DNA of 64,000 nucleotides. Origin: OLB9 sp041392785. GTDB lineage: Bacteria; Bacteroidota; Bacteroidia; Chitinophagales; Saprospiraceae. Position 1 is the first letter of the stretch, and every line of letters begins with the position of its first letter. A program made the translations under genes and the position numbers. The notes below the pieces were generated by a model. That model ran no database searches and was not told where the DNA came from. It saw nothing but the letters and a program-made list of their open reading frames with translations. The stretch spans positions 62,001-126,000 of the forward strand of contig JAWKLK010000002.1 of assembly GCA_041392785.1 (NCBI GenBank). The letters are read 5' to 3'. Shown piece after piece: positions 1 through 7,970 of the stretch.

Positions 1-611
1 AGGCAAATATCTTGAAATTCAGTTTTAATATTATATAAACCCAATCTATGCGCTAAAGGAGTGTAAATGTAATCAGTTTCAGCTGCAATTTTCAGCTGTT
101 TATGCTTCGGTTGTGCGTCAATAGTTCGGAGGTTGTGCAAGCGGTCTGCCATTTTGATGAGGACAACACGTACATCTACCACTAAGGTACTTAAAACTTT
201 TTTGAAATTCTCTGCTTGGGGACTATCTACACTTTCCTGAAGATTGGAACCATCCAACTTTGTTAAACCATCTACAATGATAGATACTTTCTGACCAAAC
301 ATAGTATGAATCTCATCCAAAGTAACTGGTGTGTCCTCTACTACATCATGGAGTAAAGCGCAGATGATAGCGGTCGGGCCAAGACCAATCTCCTGGGCAC
401 AGATTCGTGCCACTTCAATAGGGTGAAATATATAAGGTTCACCAGATTTTCTACGTTGATATTTGTGCGCATCTACTGCAAGGTTATAAGCTTTTTCCAG
501 ATTTTCACTGTCCTCATCCTTAAGCTGAGGTTTCATACTGGATAAAACTTCATCAAATTTTTCCCTTACTGTAAGAAGTTCATCAGAATTAATGGCTACA
601 CCGACTGGCAT
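1..611 (-). CDS. rsh: RelA/SpoT-family (p)ppGpp synthetase/hydrolase, N-terminal part
   Basis: The gene runs off the left edge; 203 codons are visible from the ATG at 611. The translation contains the HD-type hydrolase signature of the family: HPIEVA, then ALLHDVVEDT, then KMADRLHNLRTID. The histidine and aspartate metal ligands are intact, so the hydrolase half should be active, which is typical of a bifunctional Rel/SpoT enzyme that makes and degrades the stringent-response alarmone in the cytoplasm. The synthetase, TGS and ACT domains would lie outside the window. No alternative start competes, because upstream sequence is AT-rich and non-coding. Whether it is Rel, RelA or SpoT in the strict sense cannot be decided from this fragment. 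Confidence 0.93.
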   Translation of the reverse strand, partial: MPVGVAINSDELLTVREKFDEVLSSMKPQLKDEDSENLEKAYNLAVDAHKYQRRKSGEPYIFHPIEVARICAQEIGLGPTAIICALLHDVVEDTPVTLDEIHTMFGQKVSIIVDGLTKLDGSNLQESVDSPQAENFKKVLSTLVVDVRVVLIKMADRLHNLRTIDAQPKHKQLKIAAETDYIYTPLAHRLGLYNIKTEFQDIC

Positions 612-722
612 AATAAGTTCACATTTGAGCAAATAACAAAGTTAATGTTAATTTGATAAATAACCAATGACATTAACCAAATGTTAATAAAAATAATTGG
701 TAAGCGTAGCAAAATAGAAAAC

Positions 723-769
723 ACCTGAATTAAATAATGTTCAGGTAAGGAAATGTAATTTTTACATTT
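723..769 (-). terminator. Twin-hairpin terminator after the alkaline phosphatase gene
   Basis: Two hairpins lie between the phosphatase stop and the RelA/SpoT start: ACCTGAA/TTCAGGT (723-729 with 740-746) and AAATGTAA/TTACATTT (751-758 with 762-769). On the minus strand the first is followed by a T-rich stretch, as expected for intrinsic termination of the phosphatase transcript. Confidence 0.55.
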
Positions 770-786
770 TCTAAAATAAGATTATG

Positions 787-2205
787 CTAATTGGAGCAAC
801 TCTTGGCATCTACTTCTGCTACTTGCAACATAAAGTTATGTAGTTCTACATTTCTAACAAACGGTTTCAAATGTTCGCTTCCCGGACCGAACATGCATAA
901 TTCTGTATAGTCTGCTGAATGATCCACACCACCGAAAGCAATTGAAAAATGCTTGGAAAAGATCTCTCCATAAGTTTTAAAAGGAAGTTTGTACGGATTA
1001 TATGTTCCTACTTCATCAAGATGTTCATATTTGCTCAGAATTAATTTAGCATCTTCTGCATCTAATACAAATCCTTGTTTTTCTTTCACGAATTCTGTCA
1101 AAACCGCTACAGATGTAGATTTGGAAATACCATTCAAGATGGTTTCATTTGATGCTTTCACATCGAAGATTTTATCAAAATTGGTATCTGCATTACTTCC
1201 ATAATATAGACCTGGATTGGCATTTCCATGATCTGATGTTATAATGACTAGAGTATTGCCATCTGCCTCTGCAAAATCAATTGCAACTCTTACAGCATCT
1301 TCAAACTGTACCTGATCATATATTAGTGCAGGAGCATCATTAGCATGCGCTGCCCAATCCACCTTTCCACTTTCTACTTGAAGACAAAATCCTTCCTTAT
1401 TATTTCGCATCAGTTCTATGGCTTTTGAAGTCATATCAGCAAGTGTAGGAATTTCTTCATGTCCATTACTATCAGTCTTTCTATCCACTAGATATGGCAA
1501 AGCATTATTATCAAAAACACCTAAGACAGGTTTATCCGATTTAATGCTATTCATGGCAGTTTTATTCCTAACAATATTATAACCTGATCGACTATATTCA
1601 GTATACATATCTTTTTTGTCATCTCTACTATCAAAATATCTCGATCCACCACCCATCATGACATCAAACTTTAAGGCCAAGTATTGATCTGCTATTTCTG
1701 CTTGATCGCCCCTTGATTTATTGATGATACAGAATCCAGCTGGTGTGGCATGAGTGATGGGCACGGTAGTGACACAACCCACTTTCTTACCAGCAGATTT
1801 GAATTTTTGCAATATTGGCGTATATTCTTCTCCATTGGCGCCAAAATTTAACTTTCCATTTGGCACCCGGTGACCTCCACCCCATGACGAACTGGCAGCA
1901 GAACTATCGGTCACCATAGATGATGCAGATGCCATATCCATGATAGCACGTTTTGCCTTTCCTTCTTTATAAAGATTGATCCAATGTGATCCTTTACCTG
2001 ATCTACTAAGGTATAAATCTCCCATAGTCAATGTTCCTTGGCTCATGCCGTCACTCACCATGAAAATGATGTTTTTTGCCTTCTTTTTTACTGAAAGCAA
2101 ACTTTCTGAAGGTATCAATGATGAACCACTTCCCGTAAAAGGTAAAAGTAAGGCTGACCCTGTCAAACCTAAACCTGAATTGCGAAAAAAATCTCGTCGC
2201 TTCAT
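787..2205 (-). CDS. Alkaline phosphatase (PhoA family), Tat signal
   Basis: This is a 472-residue phosphomonoesterase of the PhoA superfamily that releases phosphate from organic monoesters outside the cytoplasm. The N-terminus (MKRRDFFRNSG then a hydrophobic stretch) looks like a twin-arginine export signal. Visible metal and catalytic motifs are VSDGMS (Asp52), TDSSAASSSW with the likely nucleophile Ser101, THATPAGF, VESGKVDWAAHA, TSDHGNANPG and GGVDHSADYTE, in the order and spacing of the family. The gene stands alone, with non-coding DNA on both sides and its own terminator. No C-terminal sorting domain is seen, so a periplasmic location is inferred. No Pho-box-like repeat was recognised upstream. 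Confidence 0.93.
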   Translation of the reverse strand: MKRRDFFRNSGLGLTGSALLLPFTGSGSSLIPSESLLSVKKKAKNIIFMVSDGMSQGTLTMGDLYLSRSGKGSHWINLYKEGKAKRAIMDMASASSMVTDSSAASSSWGGGHRVPNGKLNFGANGEEYTPILQKFKSAGKKVGCVTTVPITHATPAGFCIINKSRGDQAEIADQYLALKFDVMMGGGSRYFDSRDDKKDMYTEYSRSGYNIVRNKTAMNSIKSDKPVLGVFDNNALPYLVDRKTDSNGHEEIPTLADMTSKAIELMRNNKEGFCLQVESGKVDWAAHANDAPALIYDQVQFEDAVRVAIDFAEADGNTLVIITSDHGNANPGLYYGSNADTNFDKIFDVKASNETILNGISKSTSVAVLTEFVKEKQGFVLDAEDAKLILSKYEHLDEVGTYNPYKLPFKTYGEIFSKHFSIAFGGVDHSADYTELCMFGPGSEHLKPFVRNVELHNFMLQVAEVDAKSCSN

Positions 2206-2406
2206 TTTAAATCTTTCTTGAAATACAAATGTAGTATTTTGGATTAAATTGTTATATTTTTTATCTGTATTACGTTGAATTTAATAGATATTTAATATCT
2301 TAATCTTGATCAAAGACAATTAAGAATCATAAAAACTGAACGGTTTTGATCCACTAACCTTGTACCATTCGTTACACAGGTTACATTATAAAATCCTTTA
2401 TTAGCT

Positions 2407-2414
2407 TATCTTTG
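2407..2414 (+). promoter_or_regulatory. Candidate Bacteroidota -7 promoter element
   Basis: The octamer TATCTTTG fits the Bacteroidota consensus TAnnTTTG and lies 30 bp before the ATG of the rhodanese gene. A GTTAC stretch about 20 bp upstream is only a weak match for the -33 element. Confidence 0.4.
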
Positions 2415-2444
2415 TATCAAATTTCAATAATTGAAATACATGTT

Positions 2445-2696
2445 ATGACAGTGTTAGATGTACGAACTTATTCGGAGTTTATGGGAGGCCATGTAGTAGG
2501 CAGTAAAAATATCCCGCTGGTGGATCTTATCAAGAGAATGGAAGAGATCAAAGAGTTTGAAGCACCTATAATTTGTTGTTGTAGCAATGGAAATAGATCC
2601 CAACAAGCGGCTGAAATGCTCAGACAAAATGGATTGGATGCTAGCAATGGCGGTTCTTGGCTACAAGTGAATAACATGACAGCAAATCTTGAATGA
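2445..2696 (+). CDS. Rhodanese-like sulfurtransferase
   Basis: This 83-residue single-domain rhodanese probably moves sulfane sulfur between small thiol carriers in the cytoplasm. The active-site loop CCCSNGNRS places the catalytic cysteine at about residue 46, and the domain ends soon after, as is usual for stand-alone rhodaneses. An in-frame TTG at 2412 would add 11 residues, but the ATG at 2445 starts directly with the conserved LDVRTYSEF segment and is preferred. The stop overlaps the start of the next gene (ATGA), so the two are translationally coupled. With the YgaP-like and OsmC genes it forms a three-gene operon that suggests sulfur or thiol stress handling. Confidence 0.88.
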   Translation: MTVLDVRTYSEFMGGHVVGSKNIPLVDLIKRMEEIKEFEAPIICCCSNGNRSQQAAEMLRQNGLDASNGGSWLQVNNMTANLE

Positions 2697-2884
2697 TGGC
2701 AAAAAGTATCAATATAAGGCAGATATCTCTAAAACGTTGGGTCTACATGATGTTAGGACTTGTATTTATCATTTCAGCGATCTTAGATGGCAGTTATGTC
2801 TGGATTTTCATGGGACTTTATCTTATTTCTATGGGGCTTTTTGGATTTGGATGTGCATCAGATACTGGCTGCCCAACTAAATAA
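2693..2884 (+). CDS. YgaP-like transmembrane protein (DUF2892-type)
   Basis: This 63-residue protein has two hydrophobic helices (about residues 16-32 and 36-54) split by a short polar turn, followed by a tail with two cysteines (GCASDTGC). This is the form of the membrane domain that in YgaP is fused to a rhodanese. Here the two halves are separate overlapping genes, which supports the assignment. The start could be the ATG at 2693 or the one at 2696; both overlap the rhodanese stop region. It probably anchors or partners the rhodanese at the inner membrane. Confidence 0.75.
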   Translation: MMAKSINIRQISLKRWVYMMLGLVFIISAILDGSYVWIFMGLYLISMGLFGFGCASDTGCPTK

Positions 2885-2902
2885 AATTTAAAATTCAATA
2901 CA

Positions 2903-3340
2903 ATGACTATTTCACACGATTACGAAGTAGATATAAAATGGGAAAAAGACAGAATTGGAAGAGCTAGTTCTGATGCTTTGGAAGACATAATCCAAGTAGC
3001 TACACCACCAGAATTCAAAGGTGGTGTTGAAGGTATTTGGTCACCGGAACATCTCCTTGTAGCAGCGGCAAATAGCTGTCTAATGACCACATTTTTAGCC
3101 ATCGCTGAGAATTCGAAACTGGAGTTTACTGCTTTTGATTCTAAGGCGAAAGGAAAATTGGATATGAAAGATGGAAAGTATATGATCACTGAAATACACT
3201 TTGATACCTATCTGACTATTCCTAATTTGGAACAAAAAGAAAAAGCCGAAAGACTACTTCATAAATCTGAGAATATTTGCTTGATATCGAATAGTTTAAA
3301 TGCAATAAGGACACTTTCGATACACATTATTCATGGTTAG
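2903..3340 (+). CDS. OsmC-family protein
   Basis: This 145-residue protein matches the OsmC/Ohr fold: an N-terminal beta-rich half, the helix motif SPEHLLVAAANSC with Cys59, and a second cysteine in ENICLISNSL (Cys126). These are the two redox-active cysteines that reduce organic hydroperoxides in characterised OsmC and Ohr proteins. It follows the YgaP-like gene by 18 bp, so the operon couples sulfur transfer with peroxide or thiol detoxification (inference). A strong terminator follows. A second OsmC-family gene lies at 53978-54382, so the organism has at least two paralogues. Confidence 0.88.
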   Translation: MTISHDYEVDIKWEKDRIGRASSDALEDIIQVATPPEFKGGVEGIWSPEHLLVAAANSCLMTTFLAIAENSKLEFTAFDSKAKGKLDMKDGKYMITEIHFDTYLTIPNLEQKEKAERLLHKSENICLISNSLNAIRTLSIHIIHG

Positions 3341-3389
3341 ACGTCAAAGATTTTGTATATTTTCTGATCAATATTCTACCAAATAAAAG

Positions 3390-3424
3390 AGCAGGAACTG
3401 AAGTCGTCAGTTCCTGCTTTTTTA
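3390..3424. terminator. Bidirectional intrinsic terminator
   Basis: A perfect 12-bp stem (AGCAGGAACTGA with TCAGTTCCTGCT, 3390-3401 and 3407-3418) encloses a 5-nt loop and is flanked by a T run on the plus strand and an A-rich stretch that reads as Ts on the minus strand. It separates the convergent OsmC and Omp28-like genes. Confidence 0.9.
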
Positions 3425-3460
3425 TTTAAAATTTCACAGCTACCTATGAAATATTATGTA

Positions 3461-4498
3461 TTATTCAACTACAACAGCTTTGGTTATTTTTTCTTGTCCA
3501 CTTGTCAAAGTTACATAGACAATGCCACTAGAATAAATATTCCTAAGGGAATAGGTATTTTGGCCTGATTCTATTCTGGATATTGGCAAAGTTTCTATTA
3601 TTTTTCCACTTGCATCAAAAACGGATAGTGTAGATGTTCCCATAGTTTTCTCAGAATTCACTGATACTTGTAATGCGCCACTTTCTGTTTGGTAGCCAAT
3701 GAGACTAAATGTTGCTCGGGTCACCTCATTGGAAGAAGAAATTTTGCTTACCGGTACCATATTACCATTATGGAAAATGTATTTATCATTTTCAGGTCTA
3801 GCCCAAATGATACCAGCCACCTTAAGATTTCCAACATTACTTTGTATATTTGGGAGATTAGCACTAAAATTAAAAGTTTTGCCAGCTTGGATCGGACCAC
3901 TGCCTAATAAGTTACCGAAATCTTCTGTAAAAAAACTTTTTGTCAGAACATTTTCATGCAATACAAGTCCTGACTTTCCGGTTTGGTTGTGCATAATATC
4001 TTCAACCAAATATAAGCCTAAATAATAGGTCCCATTGGGAATATCTTGAAGTATCTCAACAGTAGCATCTACCTTCAGGGTATTTTGGTCATCCAATTGC
4101 GCTGTAATCCCTACACCAGCAAAGGCTAAATTTAGGTCATTGTATTCAACAACTGCTTTTAGATCATCCAAGGCAGTAGTCATATTTGATGAATTGACCC
4201 CAATACTTTGGGAGCCTTCAAAGAATACGGGTTGGCTGACTCCACCGAAATTCTCCGTGAAATTTTTTGAAGTGGGTGTTTGTAATCCACCACTATGATG
4301 TACAGCCAGAAAAATAACGTTGCGATTTTCGAATGCAGAAAGTATAGATTCTTTAAAATCCCATCCCCATCCTCCACAAAATGGGCACCAATCAGCTGTA
4401 CGTTCATGAATTAATGTCCATTGATTTTTGTTCACCACTTGACTAAAAGTAGAAGAATAAATTGAAGTAAAAAGCAATAAAGCGAAAATAAATCTCAT
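3461..4498 (-). CDS. Secreted Omp28-like/thioredoxin-fold protein with T9SS type A sorting domain
   Basis: The 345-residue product has a signal peptide predicted to end at TFS, leaving Gln20 as the first mature residue. Residues about 30-120 resemble the Omp28-like thioredoxin-fold domain, with the cysteine pair WCPFCGGWGW near residue 37. A beta-rich middle follows, and the last ~80 residues have the form of a T9SS type A sorting domain (GIVYVTLTSG then a basic segment ending KAVVVE). It should be exported through the outer membrane and attached to the surface or released. It is the last gene of a cysS - glutaminyl cyclase - Omp28 run with 21-22 bp gaps. The redox role is inferred from the CxxC motif only. 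Confidence 0.82.
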   Translation of the reverse strand: MRFIFALLLFTSIYSSTFSQVVNKNQWTLIHERTADWCPFCGGWGWDFKESILSAFENRNVIFLAVHHSGGLQTPTSKNFTENFGGVSQPVFFEGSQSIGVNSSNMTTALDDLKAVVEYNDLNLAFAGVGITAQLDDQNTLKVDATVEILQDIPNGTYYLGLYLVEDIMHNQTGKSGLVLHENVLTKSFFTEDFGNLLGSGPIQAGKTFNFSANLPNIQSNVGNLKVAGIIWARPENDKYIFHNGNMVPVSKISSSNEVTRATFSLIGYQTESGALQVSVNSEKTMGTSTLSVFDASGKIIETLPISRIESGQNTYSLRNIYSSGIVYVTLTSGQEKITKAVVVE

Positions 4499-4519
4499 AA
4501 AATTAAATTTTATAATGTT

Positions 4520-5509
4520 TTAAAATGTTCCATCTGAATTCTTATATAAAACGGCGAGTACTACTTGTGTCACTGCCGCTAGGTTTTCTTTGTCTACGGC
4601 ATCAATATTGTCATCATGGGTATGGTGGTACGTGCCAAACATACCTGAAGGATACGTCTGTATGATGTCGATCGTGGGTATTTTGGCAATAGTATTCACA
4701 TAATAATGGTCATCAGTGATACCGCCAATTTCGCTATTTTGAAACAAATTGGCTTTGCCCATTTTCTGAGCAATATCCCACACTTTATCTTGGATATTTT
4801 TAGCATACATAGCTGAGATACCTTCTTTAAAATATGTGGCATCCTTTGCACCAATGAGATCTAATAAAATTCCAAATTTTGGTGTTGGTCCATTGGGTCT
4901 ATAGTTTTTTGCCCAATGTTGAGAACCGAGGCACCATGAATCTTCATCAGTACTACCTTGATCTTCGGCATCAAAAAATACAAAATCCACGCCCAAATCA
5001 ATAGGCTGCATAGTAATTTGTCGAGCAATTTCAAGCAAGGCGGCCACACCGCTAGCTCCATCTATTGCCCCCATTATGGGCAATTCTTTCTTGCTTTGAT
5101 CTTTATCCTTTTCAGCTATTAATCTCGAATCCCAATGTGCAAAAAGTATGACTCTTTCTTTATGATTTGGATTGATTGAAGCTATGATATTATAAGATGG
5201 GATGTCTTTTTTAGTTAGAAAAGTGGCTTTGAATTCTTGTATTTCTACTGATGCGCCAAAGCTTTTCATGGTGTTGGCTATCCAGTCTTTTGCCATAGCA
5301 TGTCCATTTGTTCCTGGCACCCTTACACCAAATTCTAATTGTTTTTTAATAAAATAGTACGCAGTATCTGCATCTACTCTAGGAATTTTAGCAGCAGGTT
5401 TAATGGTCTTCACCTCTTCAACGCTCTTTTTAGTAGCATCGGATTTACATGAAGATAAAAAGGCAGAAACACCAATCAGTATGATCCAGATGTATAAAGA
5501 TGTACGCAT
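4520..5509 (-). CDS. Lipoprotein glutaminyl-peptide cyclotransferase (M28-fold, QC type)
   Basis: The 329-residue protein begins with a lipobox (FLSSC, Cys21), so it should be membrane-anchored outside the cytoplasm. The M28-like zinc fold is clear: FAHWDSR, AIDGASGVAALLE (Asp150), FFDAEDQG (Glu182, Asp183), LLDLIGA (Asp217) and HHTHDDN near the C-terminus. The DLIGA and WCLGSQHW segments are characteristic of glutaminyl cyclases rather than true aminopeptidases. Such enzymes convert an N-terminal Gln to pyroglutamate. This fits the window: every clear signal-peptidase-I substrate here has Gln at position +1. An M28 aminopeptidase is the alternative reading but is less likely. Confidence 0.83.
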   Translation of the reverse strand: MRTSLYIWIILIGVSAFLSSCKSDATKKSVEEVKTIKPAAKIPRVDADTAYYFIKKQLEFGVRVPGTNGHAMAKDWIANTMKSFGASVEIQEFKATFLTKKDIPSYNIIASINPNHKERVILFAHWDSRLIAEKDKDQSKKELPIMGAIDGASGVAALLEIARQITMQPIDLGVDFVFFDAEDQGSTDEDSWCLGSQHWAKNYRPNGPTPKFGILLDLIGAKDATYFKEGISAMYAKNIQDKVWDIAQKMGKANLFQNSEIGGITDDHYYVNTIAKIPTIDIIQTYPSGMFGTYHHTHDDNIDAVDKENLAAVTQVVLAVLYKNSDGTF

Positions 5510-5531
5510 AGCTATGTTATGAATTGGTAAT

Positions 5532-7016
5532 TTAATTATTTATTGTCCACTCTGTACCGTCCTTTCCATCTTTGACGGCAATACCTAAACTAGTAAGTCC
5601 ATCTCTGATCATATCTGATGTACCCCAATCTTTATTTTCCCTAGCTTTTCTACGCAGTTCCAAAACGATATCCATTAAACCTTCTATTGGGCCTGCATCT
5701 TGAATGCTATCATCCTTGAGTCCAAATACCTGAAAGAACAAGTCATCAAAAAATTGCATTAAATCGTGCAGTGCCTTCTTCGAAATGGTTTGACTTTTTG
5801 CTTCCTTGACACTATTGATCAATGTGACTAATTCGAATAATCTACTGAGAGCTTTGGGTGTATTAATATCGTCATTCATATCTTCCCAAGCTTGGGCTAC
5901 CAGCGTTTCTACTACTTTATCTTCGGTACCTTCCTTTTCTACAGGTTGGATTTTTGATAGTGACTTAATGGCTTCTAAGATTCGTTTGAAAGATTTTTCT
6001 GCGGCTGATAAAGCATCATCAGTGAGGTCATTTGGCGATCGATAGTGTGATTGCAGCATAAAAAACCTTACAGCCATTGGCGAATAGCCTTTGGAAACGT
6101 GTACACTATCACCTTCAAAGAGTTCACGTGGGGAGATTGTATTCCCATCACTTTTTGACATCTTTTTACCATTCATAAGCAACATATTAGTATGCAACCA
6201 ATAATTGGCGGGTTGATGTCCACAGGCACCTACATTTTGTGCTATTTCATTTTCATGATGGGGAAACTTCAAATCATTACCGCCACCATGTATATCAAAA
6301 CTAGCACCCAAATATTTGGTACTCATGGCACTACACTCAAGATGCCATCCTGGAAATCCTACTGACCAAGGAGAGTCCCATCGCATAAGATGCTCTTCTG
6401 ATGCTTTCATCCAAATGGCGAAATCTGATGGATGGTTTTTTTCGTCTTGATTTTTCAAATTGTCACGAGATTCAGCAAGAAGTTCATCAATAACCCTACC
6501 TGATAATTTCCCGTATTGCTTTGTGTTTTGAGCAAATTTGACAGTATCAAAATAGACAGAACCATTGCGTTCATACGCCCAACCATTGTCTAAAATCTGT
6601 TGAACCATTTCTATTTGTTCAGGAATATGACCTGTGGCTCTTGGTTCTATAGATGGAGATAATATATTGAATACACGCATCATATCATGAAAACCATTGG
6701 AGTATTTTTGTGCTACTTCCATAGGTTCTAATTGGTCTATACGCGCACCTTTTGACATTCTATCCTCACCATCATCTAGCATGTGACCTACGTCAGTGAT
6801 ATTGCGCACATATCTGACTTTATATCCTAAATATAGTAGATACCGATATATCACATCAAAACTCATAAAAGTCCTGCAATTGCCTAAATGCACATCACTA
6901 TACACTGTAGGGCCGCACACATACATGCCTATTCTTCCTTCATGCAAAGGTTTAAATTCCTCTTTTTGTCTGGTCAAACTATTATAAAGGACCAATTTTG
7001 AATTAACATTAGACAT
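5532..7016 (-). CDS. cysS: Cysteinyl-tRNA synthetase
   Basis: This 494-residue class I aminoacyl-tRNA synthetase charges tRNA-Cys in the cytoplasm. The N-terminal catalytic domain shows YVCGPTVYSDVHLGN, holding the HIGH-type motif HLGN (residues 43-46) and the first zinc ligand Cys34. GWHLECSAMS and FPHHENEIAQ supply the remaining zinc-site and substrate residues, and KKMSKSDGNT is the KMSKS loop. A DALR-type helical domain follows. Length is normal for the family. It heads a run with the glutaminyl cyclase (22-bp gap) and the Omp28-like gene. Confidence 0.98.
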   Translation of the reverse strand: MSNVNSKLVLYNSLTRQKEEFKPLHEGRIGMYVCGPTVYSDVHLGNCRTFMSFDVIYRYLLYLGYKVRYVRNITDVGHMLDDGEDRMSKGARIDQLEPMEVAQKYSNGFHDMMRVFNILSPSIEPRATGHIPEQIEMVQQILDNGWAYERNGSVYFDTVKFAQNTKQYGKLSGRVIDELLAESRDNLKNQDEKNHPSDFAIWMKASEEHLMRWDSPWSVGFPGWHLECSAMSTKYLGASFDIHGGGNDLKFPHHENEIAQNVGACGHQPANYWLHTNMLLMNGKKMSKSDGNTISPRELFEGDSVHVSKGYSPMAVRFFMLQSHYRSPNDLTDDALSAAEKSFKRILEAIKSLSKIQPVEKEGTEDKVVETLVAQAWEDMNDDINTPKALSRLFELVTLINSVKEAKSQTISKKALHDLMQFFDDLFFQVFGLKDDSIQDAGPIEGLMDIVLELRRKARENKDWGTSDMIRDGLTSLGIAVKDGKDGTEWTINN

Positions 7017-7087
7017 AATATATTTCTAATATGAATAACTAAATGAATAACTATATAGGGATTATAAAGTATGTAACTCTAAAAATG

Positions 7088-7095
7088 CAAAATTA
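7088..7095 (-). promoter_or_regulatory. Candidate -7 element for cysS
   Basis: On the minus strand the octamer reads TAATTTTG, a match to TAnnTTTG, about 70 bp upstream of the cysS ATG. A TTG lies 15 bp further upstream (7111-7113), which is closer than the usual spacing, so only the -7 box is claimed. Confidence 0.35.
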
Positions 7096-7180
7096 TTATA
7101 TTTGTTTTAACAAGCCTGTTAATAGATTGTAAAGCATAGGAATGTCAGATGTAGAATTGGAAATGATGAAATATGAAAGT

Positions 7181-7227
7181 GGAAATATGAATGATGAAAT
7201 CCCCATAAGCGGTCTGCATACAAAGCT
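7181..7227 (+). repeat. 47-bp direct repeat, copy 1
   Basis: This 47-bp stretch, beginning GGAAATATGAATGATG and ending ATACAAAGCT, recurs at 7788-7834 with two mismatches. Both copies are in the same orientation in non-coding DNA 607 bp apart. It could be a genome-wide dispersed repeat or the scar of a duplicated target; nothing in the sequence decides. Confidence 0.8.
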
Positions 7228-7787
7228 AGCGTAAGAAATCTTCTATTTTGATAATTGAAAGGATGAATCCAACGATTCTTCTTGAATTGTACCTTTTAGT
7301 GTGTAGGAAATAATTTAGTAACCAATTTGTCCAATTTTAAAGCATTCTTTGACCCTATGGTGATGGTTGCTTCAACTCTGATTATACAATTGCCTCAAGC
7401 CGGCAAGGCTTTCACTTTTTTTCATCAGCAAAAAAAAGTAAACAAAAAATGCCGCCGCTGTTTTGTCTTCTTAACGCTTAATAGTCATCTTCTCGACGGA
7501 AACAAAAAAAACTCGCCTTTTACAGCCGCTCTTTACAGATATTTACATGTTATTTTGGATTTGTGCTTTGATAAAAAGTCCTATTGGCTCAAACAGTTTT
7601 TTGTTTATACCGTCTCCAGTGACTTTTAAACTAAAGACAAAAAGGCGGATGACAGCGATCCTCCGATAAAAGTACTTCCCCTTAACTTTAAAATATCCCT
7701 TTAGTGCGGTAAATTGACATAAAAAATTTATTATAATGTTGATATTCAGTTATTTATAAAAACACTAAATTTACTAGGGACAAGTCA
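7228..7787. other. Non-coding stretch between the direct repeats
   Basis: No convincing gene is present. The only long open frame (100 codons, 7327-7629, plus strand) has no recognisable motif and starts at a TTG. The region holds a hairpin (ACTTTTTTT at 7414-7422 with AAAAAAAGT at 7431-7439) and local GC-rich patches such as CAAGCCGGCAAGG and TGCCGCCGCTG. It may be a decayed gene or a dispersed intergenic repeat. Confidence 0.5.
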
Positions 7788-7834
7788 GGAAATATAAATG
7801 ATGAAATCCCCATAAGAGGTCTGCATACAAAGCT
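7788..7834 (+). repeat. 47-bp direct repeat, copy 2
   Basis: This is the second copy of the repeat at 7181-7227, with two substitutions over 47 bp. It lies about 140 bp beyond the stop of the giant type B T9SS gene. Confidence 0.8.
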
Positions 7835-7970
7835 GAATGAGTAAAGAGGGTAAGATTTTTACCTGATTTTCGAAGTTAAGCAATTCCGCAAATCAAACAA
7901 ATTCAACAACTTAGCAAATTTTAAACAAATGAAATTCCCTTATACAAATAATACATCACATCAATTTCTC

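Noticed and set aside
2689..2880. 63-codon frame overlapping the YgaP-like gene in another phase
   Set aside because: The alternative frame at 2693 has the conserved membrane-domain pattern; this one does not.
4520..5509. M28 aminopeptidase as the primary assignment
   Set aside because: The DLIGA and WCLGSQHW segments and the Gln +1 pattern of the exported proteins fit a glutaminyl cyclase better.
7327..7629. 100-codon plus-strand ORF in the intergenic region after cysS
   Set aside because: It starts at TTG, has no recognisable motif and an odd composition with homopolymer runs, and lies between direct repeats; more likely non-coding or decayed.
7181..7834. The 47-bp repeats considered as insertion-sequence ends
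   Set aside because: They are direct rather than inverted, and no transposase lies between them.
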